64,000 nt of DNA, taken from positions 992,001-1,056,000 of the forward strand of contig JARKND010000001.1 in assembly GCA_029309925.1 (NCBI GenBank), read 5' to 3'. The notes under the pieces were generated by a model. That model was not told the origin of the DNA. It worked only from the letters and a program-made list of their open reading frames with translations, and did no database searches. Each line of letters starts with the position of its first letter. The first letter of the stretch is position 1. This document shows positions 36,750 through 46,657 of the stretch, piece by piece. This DNA comes from Fulvivirgaceae bacterium JP3-4 (GTDB lineage Bacteria > Bacteroidota > Bacteroidia > Cytophagales > Cyclobacteriaceae). The position numbers and the translations under genes are program-made.

Positions 36750-37805
36750 GAGAGCGAAGTCGGGAGCGCTAAACGTTTTTGTTCCTATTGGATCAAATAT
36801 GATGGTCTGCTCGGCTTTTGCAACAGTGAGTTGTAGTTCACTTTGGGCTGCGTTGTAATTTGCATTGCCTCCCTGATTTGCAATCAGAATGACGGTACCA
36901 GCACCAAGGATCGTTGCTGCATTACCATCGCAGCAACGATATTTTCATTACTGGATTCAAAGATTATTGGCAGTCCGCTGTTGGCTGAGGCACTCAAGGT
37001 AAAGGCTTGGTCACCGAAGATTTTTGTTCCCACCGGATTAAAAGTGATGATCTGCTCGGCCTTTGCAACAGTGAGTTCTAGTTCACTTTGGGCTGCGTTG
37101 TAATTTGCATTGCCTTCCTGATTTGCAATCAGAATGACGGTACCAGCACCAAGGATCGTTGCTGCATCACCATCGATAGCAACGATATTTTCATTACTGG
37201 ATTCAAAAATTATTGGCAGTCCGCTGCTGGCTGAAGCACTCAAGGTAAAGGGTTCATCACCAAAGTTCTTTACAGATACCGGATCGAAAGTAATTTGTTG
37301 ATCTGCCTTAGCTACCGTCAGTTCGCGATGAACCATGGGTGCCGCGTCATACAGTAGATTTCCATTTTGTGAAGCAGTGATTGTAACATTGCCTGCTGCC
37401 AGAATCGTCACTTGGTTCCCAACTATTGTTGCAACATTTTCGTCACTGCTTTGAAAGGTCACTGGCAGTTGTGAACTCGCCTGTGCCGTTAAAGTAAAAT
37501 TTAGATCACCGAAAGTTTTTGCAGATAATTCGCTGAATGTGATTGTCTGGACACCCTTATTTACTGTGAAGGTTTGCTCCACAATGTCGGCTGGTGTGAA
37601 ATCAGCATTGCCAGGCTGGGAGGCTGTAATCGTAACTTCACCAACACCTACAATCGTCACAACATCGCCAGTTATCGTTGCCACACTTGGGTTGTTTGCC
37701 TCAAAGACTACTGGCAAACCTGAACTCGCAAAAGCTGAGAGGACGAAGGGGCCATCACCAAAAGTTTTGTTTGGAATGGGTTCAAAGGTAATTGCCTGGT
37801 CAACC
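35580..37805 (-). repeat. Nine tandem ~240-bp coding repeats
   Basis: Nine units of about 78-82 residues, each beginning QxITFxxIxxKTFGD and containing SSGLPVxFES, VATVxGN and TITAxQxGNxNY. They resemble the bacterial Ig-like/MBG-type repeats of secreted adhesins. Units at 36806-37020 and 37051-37266 are nearly identical in DNA, which points to a recent duplication; the frameshift is in the former. Confidence 0.85.
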
Positions 37806-40800
37806 TGATTTGCCGTGATCGTTATTGTCGCGAAGGCCTCTGCTGCGTGGAAGTTGGCAGTCGGTTGTTGAAATGCACGGATATGCACGGTGCCGGTGCC
37901 TAATGGTGTGAACTGATCACCGTCAATTTGGCCTGATCCATTTCCGCCAGAGACGATGTTATAAGTGATCGCTCCGTCAGAATTTGATGACGCTGACAGT
38001 GTTATAGGCTCGTCATCAACAAAACAATTTTGTGACTGAAGTTCAATGAGCGGAGTTTGCTTTGGCGGTTGCTGGCCACTCCGAAATTCATAAAAGCCGT
38101 AACCGCGGCTCGTTGTAATCAACGAATTTCCATTCGGTGCCAACACAACCGCATGTCCTTTTTGAGATCCATTTCCCTGTGGAACGACCTTATTCCCATC
38201 CTGTACCCACGCTGCGCCATCCCAGTTAAAAAAATAAATCGCACCTGCGAAATTATCCGAGGGTGCGCCCACTGCTACTCTTTCTCCGCTGGCAGAAACG
38301 CTGATAGCAGTGGCGAAATAAACTGAACCAGCCCCGAAGCCCTGTGGTTTTGCTTTCGGTGCCTCTTGAATCCAGTTGTTCCCATTGAGAGCAAAGGACC
38401 AGAACGCGCCCAGGCAGCCATTAGATGATTCGAGTGGGGTGCCGGCAACAATGCGGCTTCCGTCTGCGGTCACTCCTAAAGTGGAACCGAATTGGACATT
38501 CGCTCCGTTCATGTCGTTAGGCACGAGCTTCGTTCCATCATTCATCCAGTTGTGGTTTACATCATCATACTCGTAAATCCATAAAGCACCTTTTCTGTTA
38601 TTGTCTTCAGGACTGCTGATGGCCAGTGTGTTTCCGTCAAGTGAGAATGCGAGCTTCGGAAACCTGCTTAGCCCTACGATTTCACCCGGTGGTGAGATTT
38701 GCTGACTCTGCTGCCAGCTTCCGTCAACAAAATGAAACACCTTAACAATGATCGGGTTGTTGGAAGTTGACAATCGGCCGAAAGCCAGACGTGTACCATC
38801 ACCAGATATTGCGATCGAATATGATCCCGATGTAGGACTGGGCAGCACATGGGTTAGTTCCCAAACACCATCGTCATTGCGCTCATAGAGATATGGCGTG
38901 GTTGTAACCTTGCCCGCGATGACAAGCGTTTTGCCTGTTGCAGACAAAGCCAGTGCGTAACCAGCTTGTTGACTCTGTTGGAGAGGAAGCTGAATGAATT
39001 GCACCTGCACCAATTCTCCCAAATGGTTTCGCTCGAACATTCTCACGCTCCCGCATTGCGTGCAACCTGTGTCATCTAAAGACGCGCCAATTGCTACAAC
39101 AGATCCGTCAGCAGAAACTGCCAGGGTTTCGCCAAAGTTTGTGTTTGCAACAGGGCTCGTTCCAGTCATAATGTTTCCAACTTGCTGTTCAGGTCGACTG
39201 GAAGGAGTAACGGTAAAATGCTGCTGGCTTGATGCAGTGTGTTGTCCAACTTCGACATCAACAGATCCCGTAGTACTGTTAGGCATTGCAAGAGCTCTTA
39301 TGCGCCCAGCATTTTTTTCCAGAACGTAGGTTTCAGTGGCGTTGACTTTAACTTTCGTTGTTGCCTGGAAATTTTCGCCAAATATTGAAATCACAGTTCC
39401 TACCGAACCCTCTGATGGATCGATTGCATAAATAACCGGAGCAGGTTCAACGAATGTAAATCCTCCGATCGTTGTAATGCCACCTTCTGACGAAACTGAG
39501 ATTTCTCCTGACATCGCCTCTATGCTGACGGCAGCCTCAATGTTACCCTCCTCATTGATGGAAAAACTTGCAGCCGGAGAACCACCAATGTTGACTTCAT
39601 CGACCCACCACAGATTAGTTCCTGTAATCGTCACGATCGCCATTGGTGATGCAGACGCTGGAAAAAAATTAACGATTTGTGGCGCAGGCGTCACAAAGTG
39701 AAAATCCTCTAATGAAACGGTTGAACCTCCGGGTGTTTGCAGAGAAACTGGCCCGTTAGATCCTTTGCCAACAGTTAGCTCGATCTGTGTGTCGCTGCTG
39801 ACTTCAATAGTTGCAGTAGCGCCTCCAATAGTTGCGCTGCTGATATGTTGCAGGTTCTGACCAACGACTGTGACAATCGTTCCCGGACCTCCGCTCAGCG
39901 GATTTACCGAGCTTATAACGGGAGGTTCAACAAGTTCAAAATTGCCAATACTCACCTGCCCATTCTTTGCAGTTAAGAGGATGTTACCGATGCTGTTTGT
40001 GCCGCCAGTGATCGTGGTTTGCACCTGTGCTGTGCTGGCGATGAACAAATTTGTGGGGTTCCCATTTACGCTTACCTCCTGTGTCCGGTCGAGATTCGAT
40101 CCGTTAATTGTCAGCACGGTATTGATGCCGCCAACATGCGGAGAAAAAGATGTAATCTCCGGTGGATGTCCAGACTCCCACAGGTAGATACCATAGTTTG
40201 CGTCAGGGCTGCCCATGGCCAGCACGGTGCCGTCTGGTGAAATTGTTACTGAATATCCCTGTCCATCATTGGGGTCGTATTCAGTAAGTTCATTCAAAGA
40301 AAAGTAATAGCGGACTTTTCCCGCCTGCTCAACCCAGTTGGTCCCGACCTTTAAATAAATTCTGACACCGCTCGCATCAAGGTGAGCAGGGTGATATTCG
40401 CCCACCGCCAATACAGAACCGTTGTCGCTAATTGACACGTCACCACCTTGGTATTTTAACACAGAATAGTGCGTAGACTGTAGTTTTTGTTTGAAAGTGA
40501 AACTCTCTCCGGGTTCTCTTTCGAACACGATAGTGGCGCCAGGGGTGTCGCTTTGAGGACCATTTTCATACGGAGTAACCGGGGCTCCAACCGCGAGTGT
40601 CAACCCGTCCCCACTCAAATCAACGGAGTATCTCATCTCTCGCACGAAATTATCAGGCGGCACCAATTTTTGAAATTCGGTCCACTGGTTTCCATCGTCT
40701 GTAAAAACCCACACTGCGCCTTTTGAACCATTGTCAACACCTGAAATTGCTAACGTTTTACCATCATTGGAAAGCGAGAGCGGCCACTGGTGGGAATTAC

Positions 40801-41638
40801 CTAATCCAATCACACCACTCCCTGTGAGCCGAGGCCCATCTTGTTCATAGACTCCGTTAATCCTTTTAAAAATCCAGGCGCCACCGTCCGAACTGGTACC
40901 GCCATGGGGAGAACCGGCAGCAACGACATTTCCGTCAGCAGAAATTGCTACCGATGAGCCCATCCCATATCCGAAACCAGCTACAGCGCCAGTCCCCACA
41001 TGTTCACCTACTTCGGTCCACTGGCCATTTATTCTTTCATATATTCTAATAAGTCCAACGCTTTCATTCGGGCCGGGTGCGCCAACCACAAGTGTATTGC
41101 CTGCAGCGGAAAGAGCAATCGCAAAACCAGCCTTACCCGATTCCGTGATAACTGCCTCCTCAACAAACGCATTTCCCTCACGCCTTAAGATCCTGACCTT
41201 TCCAACCTCGGGTGCTCCAATGGCAATCGTATTGTTGTCCGCGGAGATCGACATTGACGTTCCTTCAGAATTATATCCATCAAGCATCTTGTTCACCATG
41301 AGACTTGGTGCTTTAAAGATGTTGAAGGGCAGTACTGTGAAAGCACCTTGTGAAAATCCATCGCCCGACACATTCGTTAACCTTAATATCCCTGTCGAAG
41401 CGGTTTCGGAAATTAAAAGCCTAACGGAATTTTCATTTTTGTTTAGAATTATTGCGCTCGTGTTCCCGATCGCTGCATCAGTGACGTTATTGAAATTCGT
41501 TCCCGTAATTTCAATGACCTGACCCGCCCATCCTTCTGACGGATCAAAGGATGTGATGACAGGGGCCTGGGCGAAACTTGCAAACGATACTGCAATGGAA
41601 AGCGCGATCGTCAAAAATTGAAAGTAGAGCTTTTTCAT
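36884..41638 (-). CDS. Giant T9SS-secreted multidomain protein, N-terminal part
   Basis: 1584 residues. Signal peptide at 1-23 (ends FASFAQA). Then an IPT/TIG domain (~27-105), a first FG-GAP-like beta-propeller (~115-490; repeated AISADGNVVAAGSP, SLSNDGKTLAISG), four to five IPT/TIG domains (~490-860), a second propeller (~870-1190; AVSADGSVVAIGASLDD), an Ig-like segment and the first four and a half QxITF repeats. The last ~15 residues (from MVMQQRSL) are out of frame relative to the repeat pattern; restoring one base near 36931 joins it to 35313-36749, giving about 2100 residues with a T9SS tail. Likely a cell-surface adhesin or scaffold. Confidence 0.9.
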   Translation of the reverse strand: MKKLYFQFLTIALSIAVSFASFAQAPVITSFDPSEGWAGQVIEITGTNFNNVTDAAIGNTSAIILNKNENSVRLLISETASTGILRLTNVSGDGFSQGAFTVLPFNIFKAPSLMVNKMLDGYNSEGTSMSISADNNTIAIGAPEVGKVRILRREGNAFVEEAVITESGKAGFAIALSAAGNTLVVGAPGPNESVGLIRIYERINGQWTEVGEHVGTGAVAGFGYGMGSSVAISADGNVVAAGSPHGGTSSDGGAWIFKRINGVYEQDGPRLTGSGVIGLGNSHQWPLSLSNDGKTLAISGVDNGSKGAVWVFTDDGNQWTEFQKLVPPDNFVREMRYSVDLSGDGLTLAVGAPVTPYENGPQSDTPGATIVFEREPGESFTFKQKLQSTHYSVLKYQGGDVSISDNGSVLAVGEYHPAHLDASGVRIYLKVGTNWVEQAGKVRYYFSLNELTEYDPNDGQGYSVTISPDGTVLAMGSPDANYGIYLWESGHPPEITSFSPHVGGINTVLTINGSNLDRTQEVSVNGNPTNLFIASTAQVQTTITGGTNSIGNILLTAKNGQVSIGNFELVEPPVISSVNPLSGGPGTIVTVVGQNLQHISSATIGGATATIEVSSDTQIELTVGKGSNGPVSLQTPGGSTVSLEDFHFVTPAPQIVNFFPASASPMAIVTITGTNLWWVDEVNIGGSPAASFSINEEGNIEAAVSIEAMSGEISVSSEGGITTIGGFTFVEPAPVIYAIDPSEGSVGTVISIFGENFQATTKVKVNATETYVLEKNAGRIRALAMPNSTTGSVDVEVGQHTASSQQHFTVTPSSRPEQQVGNIMTGTSPVANTNFGETLAVSADGSVVAIGASLDDTGCTQCGSVRMFERNHLGELVQVQFIQLPLQQSQQAGYALALSATGKTLVIAGKVTTTPYLYERNDDGVWELTHVLPSPTSGSYSIAISGDGTRLAFGRLSTSNNPIIVKVFHFVDGSWQQSQQISPPGEIVGLSRFPKLAFSLDGNTLAISSPEDNNRKGALWIYEYDDVNHNWMNDGTKLVPNDMNGANVQFGSTLGVTADGSRIVAGTPLESSNGCLGAFWSFALNGNNWIQEAPKAKPQGFGAGSVYFATAISVSASGERVAVGAPSDNFAGAIYFFNWDGAAWVQDGNKVVPQGNGSQKGHAVVLAPNGNSLITTSRGYGFYEFRSGQQPPKQTPLIELQSQNCFVDDEPITLSASSNSDGAITYNIVSGGNGSGQIDGDQFTPLGTGTVHIRAFQQPTANFHAAEAFATITITANQVDQAITFEPIPNKTFGDGPFVLSAFASSGLPVVFEANNPSVATITGDVVTIVGVGEVTITASQPGNADFTPADIVEQTFTVNKGVQTITFSELSAKTFGDLNFTLTAQASSQLPVTFQSSDENVATIVGNQVTILAAGNVTITASQNGNLLYDAAPMVHRELTVAKADQQITFDPVSVKNFGDEPFTLSASASSGLPIIFESSNENIVAIDGDAATILGAGTVILIANQEGNANYNAAQSELELTVAKAEQIITFNPVGTKIFGDQAFTLSASANSGLPIIFESSNENIVAAMVMQQRSLVLVPSF

Positions 41639-41803
41639 TCAGATATAGATTTCATTATTGATAATGAAAAGCTCCGAAAAGAGAACGGCTACTTAATGGA
41701 ATGGACTTTGTACGACAAAGATTGGACAGAAGGCAATAACAAATAGACTAGGAGTTACTAATCGATCCAATCCGAAAAACAGGGCTTCCTTGTTGCTGGT
41801 CAA

Positions 41804-41839
41804 CAAAAAAAAGGCAGAACACGTGCCCCTGCCTTTTTT
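41804..41839 (-). terminator. Bidirectional terminator after ald
   Basis: AAAAAAAAGGCAG...CTGCCTTTTTT: a stem of about ten pairs with U tracts on both strands, 19 bp after the ald stop on the minus strand. The 219 bp from 41639 to 41857 hold no gene. Confidence 0.75.
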
Positions 41840-41857
41840 ATCCAGTTAAGTTCCTGA

Positions 41858-42970
41858 TTACAAAAACTTCTTCACATCCGTATACGGCATGTTGAACGCA
41901 TCGGCAACGCCTTTGTAAACCACTTCACCCTGCACAACATTCAAGCCCAATCGTAAATCTGAATTTTCTGCGCACGCTTTCTTCCAGCCCATACCCGCGA
42001 GGCGGATCGCATAAGGAAGTGTTGCGTTGGTAAGCGCAAGTGTAGATGTATAAGGTACTGCGCCTGGCATGTTTGCCACGCAGTAGTGAACCACATCGTC
42101 AATAATGAATGTAGGATTTTCGTGCGTAGTTGGTGTACAGGTTTCAATACAACCTCCCTGATCAACGGCTACGTCAACGAGAACTGTTCCAGGACGCATT
42201 GTCTTCAGCATATCGCGGGTAATGAGCTTCGGGGCTTTTGCACCAGGCACAAGTACACCACCGATAATGAGATCATGATCCTTTACAAGTTCGCGAATGC
42301 TGTATTCGTTCGACACCATGGTGTGAACGTTCTTCGGCATCACGTCATCGAGGTAGCGCAGGCGCGTGATGTTCAGATCCATGATGGTGACATCGGCACC
42401 CATGCCGGCAGCAATCTTTGCAGCGTTCGTGCCCACAACACCGCCACCGAGGATGAGCACTTTCGCAGGCTTCACGCCCGGAACACCGCCCAGCAGAATA
42501 CCACGGCCCTTCAATGGTTTCTCAAGATATTTCGCACCTTCCTGGATCGCCATTCTTCCAGCTACCTCAGACATTGGAATAAGAAGCGGGAGACTTCTGT
42601 CTTCGCGCTCAACAGTTTCATATGCGAGACACACTGCACCACTTTGGATCATTGCCTTTGTCAACGGCTCGTACGAAGCGAAGTGGAAGTAAGTGAAGAC
42701 AAGCTGGTCTTTTTTAATCAGTTTATATTCCTGTTCAATCGGTTCCTTTACCTTGATGATCATCTCTGCGAGGCCGAAAATTTCAGCGGCATTCTGAATC
42801 ATTTTTGCTCCGGCTTTCGCGTATTCTTCATCGCTGAACCCGCTGCCAAGGCCTGCAGAATTCTGCACGTATACGGTATGTCCGCGCTTCACCAGTTCCT
42901 GTGTACCGGCAGGAGTAAGGGCGACACGGTTCTCATTGTTTTTGATTTCTTTAGGAACACCGATTATCAT
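41858..42970 (-). CDS. ald: Alanine dehydrogenase
   Basis: 370 residues; converts L-alanine to pyruvate and ammonia with NAD. The start GVPKEIKNNENRVALTPAG and later SGFSDEEYAKAGA are family signatures; substrate-binding Lys in IIKVKEPIEQEY and His in FTYFHFASYEPLT; NAD-binding loop LILGGGVVGTNAAKIAAGMG. Full length, monocistronic. Confidence 0.96.
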   Translation of the reverse strand: MIIGVPKEIKNNENRVALTPAGTQELVKRGHTVYVQNSAGLGSGFSDEEYAKAGAKMIQNAAEIFGLAEMIIKVKEPIEQEYKLIKKDQLVFTYFHFASYEPLTKAMIQSGAVCLAYETVEREDRSLPLLIPMSEVAGRMAIQEGAKYLEKPLKGRGILLGGVPGVKPAKVLILGGGVVGTNAAKIAAGMGADVTIMDLNITRLRYLDDVMPKNVHTMVSNEYSIRELVKDHDLIIGGVLVPGAKAPKLITRDMLKTMRPGTVLVDVAVDQGGCIETCTPTTHENPTFIIDDVVHYCVANMPGAVPYTSTLALTNATLPYAIRLAGMGWKKACAENSDLRLGLNVVQGEVVYKGVADAFNMPYTDVKKFL

Positions 42971-42992
42971 ATTTCAAACGATTTAGCGGGTG

Positions 42993-43000
42993 CAAATATA
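42993..43000 (-). promoter_or_regulatory. -7 promoter element of ald
   Basis: TATATTTG on the minus strand, an exact TAnnTTTG match, 23-30 bp upstream of the ald ATG. No clear TTG is seen at the -33 distance. The 273-bp gap to the divergent E1 gene holds nothing else I can identify. Confidence 0.55.
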
Positions 43001-43243
43001 GCAAGTCACTTTATATTGAGAGGATTTGCTTAAGTTTTACTCAGGATCAGGCAAACCGAATAAAACGCGCATTGTTCTCGGCAACACGGTGATAAATTCT
43101 GACCTGCGGGTGAAATGTTTAGAAAAATTCCGCGACCAGAAATCAATTCATTGGCATTCGATTATTATTCGTTTTTGAAAGAATTATAAAAACTGTTTCG
43201 AAGGTAGCCAGGGTTTTTGAAAGGTAAGGGGTAATGGCTATTT

Positions 43244-45697
43244 TTGAACCTAACAGTTGTTCAACTATCTAAATCCACGGACTTGAGCATAACGAAGGAA
43301 GCCAAAGTGAAGTACTCGCAGGCGAGGGTTAAAGAGATCCTGGCCGACTACAGACTCGCTGTTGAAAGTCGTGAGGCCAGCATCATCGGCCGCAAGGAAG
43401 TATTCATGGGCAAGGCGAAATTCGGAATCTTTGGTGACGGTAAAGAAGTTGCGCAGATCGCCATGGCGAAAGTTTTCCGTAATGGTGATTTCAGATCAGG
43501 CTACTACCGCGATCAGACCTTCATGTTTGCCATCGGTGAGCTCACTGTTCAGCAATATTTTGCCCAGCTCTATGCACACACAAGTGTTGAGGCAGATCCT
43601 GCATCTGCGGGCCGCCTGATGAATGGCCATTACGCAACACGTATGCTTGATGAACTCGGCAAGCTTAAGAACATCGCGCAAAGCAAAAACAGCAGTGCTG
43701 ATATTTCTCCAACTGCCGGACAAATGCCGCGCCTGCTCGGACTTGCCTATGCTTCGAAACTCTTCAGAAACAATAAGGCACTGCATGCTTATCCTGAACT
43801 ATCCGACAACGGAAATGAGATTGCTTTCGGGACGATAGGAAATGCATCGACTTCTGAGGGTATGTTCTTCGAATCCATCAATGCAGCTGGTGTGCTTCAG
43901 GTGCCTATGCTGATCTCCGTGTGGGATGATGGTTATGGAATTTCTGTTCCTCAGGAATATCACACAACGAAAGCCAGCATTTCCAAAGCACTTGCCGGCT
44001 TGCAGCGCACGAAAACCGAAAAAGGTTATGAGATCATCGTTGCGAAGGGATGGGATTACGTTGGCCTGATCGAAGCTTATCAGCGTGCCGAAAAAGTCTG
44101 TCGTGAAGAACATGTGCCCGTGTTGTTCCATGTGGAGGAGATGACGCAGCCACAGGGACATAGTACTTCGGGCTCGCATGAACGCTATAAATCAAAAGAG
44201 CGGCTGCAGTGGGAGGCTGACTTTGACTGTATCAAAAAAATGCGCGAGTGGATCATTGATGATGTGATGATCCTCCCGGAAGAAATTGACGAGATAGAGA
44301 AGGAAGCCAGGCAGTCTGCCAAGCAGGCACGTGACCGCGCGTGGAAGGCGTTCACAGACGACATTAAAAAAGATCAGAACTACATCGCTAAAGTGCTTGC
44401 GGCCGCTGAAAAGGAAAGCACAAAAGCAGCAGACGTGGAAGAGATTCGCATCGAGCTGATCAAGACGATCAATGCAACGCGGCTGGACACGATGCGTGCT
44501 GCGCGAAAAGCAATTGTACTTTTGCGCCATGAGCCAAATCTTGAATCGCGTAAAAATCTGATACAATGGGTTCAGGCGGCAGAAGCAGATAATCACAACC
44601 GTTACAGCTCTCATCTATATAGCGAGTCGAATGAGTCTGCGCTCAAGGTTACCGCAGTTCCACCGCAGTACTCGGAAAGCTCTTCAATTATTGATGGCAG
44701 AGAAATATTGCAGCACTGCTTTGACGCAGCGCTGACACGCGATCCCCGTGTGCTTGCGTTCGGAGAAGACGTGGGCAGGATCGGAGACGTGAATCAGGGT
44801 TTTGCAGGCCTTCAACAGAAACACGGAGAGCTTCGCGTGACTGATACAGGCATCCGTGAGTGTACTATTGTAGGACAGGGCATCGGCCTTGCGTTGCGGG
44901 GTCTTCGCCCGATTGCGGAGATCCAGTATCTCGATTATTTCATCTATGCTTTGCAGACTTTGTCTGACGACCTCGCGTGTCTGCATTATCGCACGAAGGG
45001 TGGACAGAAGGCGCCTCTGATCGTGCGCACGCGCGGGCACCGCCTCGAGGGTGTGTGGCATGCCGGATCACCCATAGGCATGATCCTTCACAGTCTGCGC
45101 GGAATTTACATTCTGGTTCCGCGCAACATGACACAGGCGGCCGGGTTTTACAACACGATGCTCCAGTCAGACGATCCTGCTGTGATCATTGAACCGCTCA
45201 ATGGTTATCGCCTCAAGGAAAAACTTCCAGATAATGTCAGCGAGTTTACCGTTCCCCTCGGAAGTCCTTATGTACTTCGCGAAGGCACTGACATTACCAT
45301 CGTAACATACGGATCGATGTGCCGTATCGTGATGGAAGCAGCTGAACAACTTTCCAAAGCCAATATCTCAGTGGAAGTCATCGATGTTCAGACCTTACTT
45401 CCGTTTGATATACATCACACTATTGTTGCTTCGCTCCGGAAAACAAATCGCGTAATCTTTGCAGACGAGGATGTGCCGGGTGGTGCTACTTCCTATATGA
45501 TGCAGCAGGTGCTTGAAGTACAGGGTGGTTACCAGTATCTCGATACCGCGCCAGTAACGATTTCCGGCAAAGAGCACAGACCTGCGTATGCGTCTGACGG
45601 AGATTACTTCACCAAACCAAGCGTGGAAGACATTTTCGAAAAGGTGTATGGGATCATGCGTGAAGCAGATCCTGCAAACTTCCCTTCATTGTTCTAG
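43244..45697 (+). CDS. Fused 2-oxoacid dehydrogenase E1 alpha/beta
   Basis: 817 residues joining E1 alpha (about 1-460) and E1 beta (about 480-817). Alpha: RDQTFMFAIGELTVQQYFAQ, SAGRLMNGHY, and the TPP region GNASTSEGMFFESINAAGVL with SVWDDGYGIS. Beta: VLAFGEDVGRIGDVNQGFAG, RECTIVGQGIGLALRGLRPI, and a transketolase C-terminal domain (DITIVTYGSMCRIVMEAAE). It decarboxylates pyruvate or branched 2-oxoacids; no E2/E3 genes are adjacent. The frame starts at TTG 43244; TTG 43283 and GTG 43307 are alternatives. Confidence 0.9.
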   Translation: MNLTVVQLSKSTDLSITKEAKVKYSQARVKEILADYRLAVESREASIIGRKEVFMGKAKFGIFGDGKEVAQIAMAKVFRNGDFRSGYYRDQTFMFAIGELTVQQYFAQLYAHTSVEADPASAGRLMNGHYATRMLDELGKLKNIAQSKNSSADISPTAGQMPRLLGLAYASKLFRNNKALHAYPELSDNGNEIAFGTIGNASTSEGMFFESINAAGVLQVPMLISVWDDGYGISVPQEYHTTKASISKALAGLQRTKTEKGYEIIVAKGWDYVGLIEAYQRAEKVCREEHVPVLFHVEEMTQPQGHSTSGSHERYKSKERLQWEADFDCIKKMREWIIDDVMILPEEIDEIEKEARQSAKQARDRAWKAFTDDIKKDQNYIAKVLAAAEKESTKAADVEEIRIELIKTINATRLDTMRAARKAIVLLRHEPNLESRKNLIQWVQAAEADNHNRYSSHLYSESNESALKVTAVPPQYSESSSIIDGREILQHCFDAALTRDPRVLAFGEDVGRIGDVNQGFAGLQQKHGELRVTDTGIRECTIVGQGIGLALRGLRPIAEIQYLDYFIYALQTLSDDLACLHYRTKGGQKAPLIVRTRGHRLEGVWHAGSPIGMILHSLRGIYILVPRNMTQAAGFYNTMLQSDDPAVIIEPLNGYRLKEKLPDNVSEFTVPLGSPYVLREGTDITIVTYGSMCRIVMEAAEQLSKANISVEVIDVQTLLPFDIHHTIVASLRKTNRVIFADEDVPGGATSYMMQQVLEVQGGYQYLDTAPVTISGKEHRPAYASDGDYFTKPSVEDIFEKVYGIMREADPANFPSLF

Positions 45698-46623
45698 GGA
45701 ATTCTGATCTGATCGAGCGTAAACGGAGGTGTGACGATCGTGTTGCTTTCGTTGAAATTCCGGTCACGGATCTTGATACGCAATTTGAGCGTCTTGATCG
45801 TGAAAATGAATTTGAAGCCAACCGTTGTCATTGCATAACGTATTGTTCCTTCCAGCGGAGAACCTTCATTATCGGTAAGGAAAGGGAAACGTCCATCGAG
45901 GTTCTGCTGACAAAACTCCTTTCTCCAATTGTATTCGACAAAACCATCCTGATCAGCACCAGGCTTTGAAGGATCCTGCACCAGAAAATCTACTTCTATG
46001 TTGTAGTGATCTGGATTTATCTGGAAGTAAAGCGTATCGCGAACGATGTAGTGTGTTACGGTCTTGGTTGTTCCCTGGCGTAGAAACAACGTATCCACGA
46101 CAGCTGACTGATCGAGTACTGCTTTATTTTTTTCTTCAACTGCGTAGTTGGCAGCGCGGAAATATTCATAATACTCGCAGTGGTATGCTGGCAGATATCC
46201 GTAACCGGCTTGCTTTCGCGTGCGTGGGAAGACAAGTTTGCCACGCGTAGGATCTTCAATCTTGAGAACGTGCACGGGAATCGTTACCCGTTGATTCTGC
46301 TTGTTCGTGTGCTCAACGTTCTCCAGTGCGGTATTCACGGGAATCAGATTCGCCTTGTCAGCTTCGTTGGTCTGGAAAAGCCTAAGGTTGTTGAATGGTG
46401 CACTGTTGAACCTTGGATCGGATGGATCCAACCCCAGATCGCCATCGCCATCCTTGAAGTCAATCCAAACCATGAGAGAATCTGTGCGGTTTGTTGCATT
46501 TCCCTCTTTGAAACCAACTTTTACGAAATCAATTTGCGGTGTAGCGGGAAATTCAGGAGGATCGAAGCACGAACCCAGCGTAAGTGTAGTCACCAGAACC
46601 GCTAAACCCTTAAATATCTTCAT
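45694..46623 (-). CDS. Putative lipoprotein, unknown function
   Basis: 309 residues from MKIFKGLAVLVTTLTLGSCFDPP; lipobox LGSC marks an exported lipoprotein. The body is beta-rich, starting with FPATPQIDFVKVGFKEG and containing an Asp-rich FKDGDGDLGLDPSDPRF that could bind calcium. Family not recognised with certainty. 3' end overlaps the E1 gene by 4 bp; divergent from 46658. Confidence 0.8.
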   Translation of the reverse strand: MKIFKGLAVLVTTLTLGSCFDPPEFPATPQIDFVKVGFKEGNATNRTDSLMVWIDFKDGDGDLGLDPSDPRFNSAPFNNLRLFQTNEADKANLIPVNTALENVEHTNKQNQRVTIPVHVLKIEDPTRGKLVFPRTRKQAGYGYLPAYHCEYYEYFRAANYAVEEKNKAVLDQSAVVDTLFLRQGTTKTVTHYIVRDTLYFQINPDHYNIEVDFLVQDPSKPGADQDGFVEYNWRKEFCQQNLDGRFPFLTDNEGSPLEGTIRYAMTTVGFKFIFTIKTLKLRIKIRDRNFNESNTIVTPPFTLDQIRIP

Positions 46624-46657
46624 CTTGATTTTGGAATTGAGGTAAATTAGCAAACGC

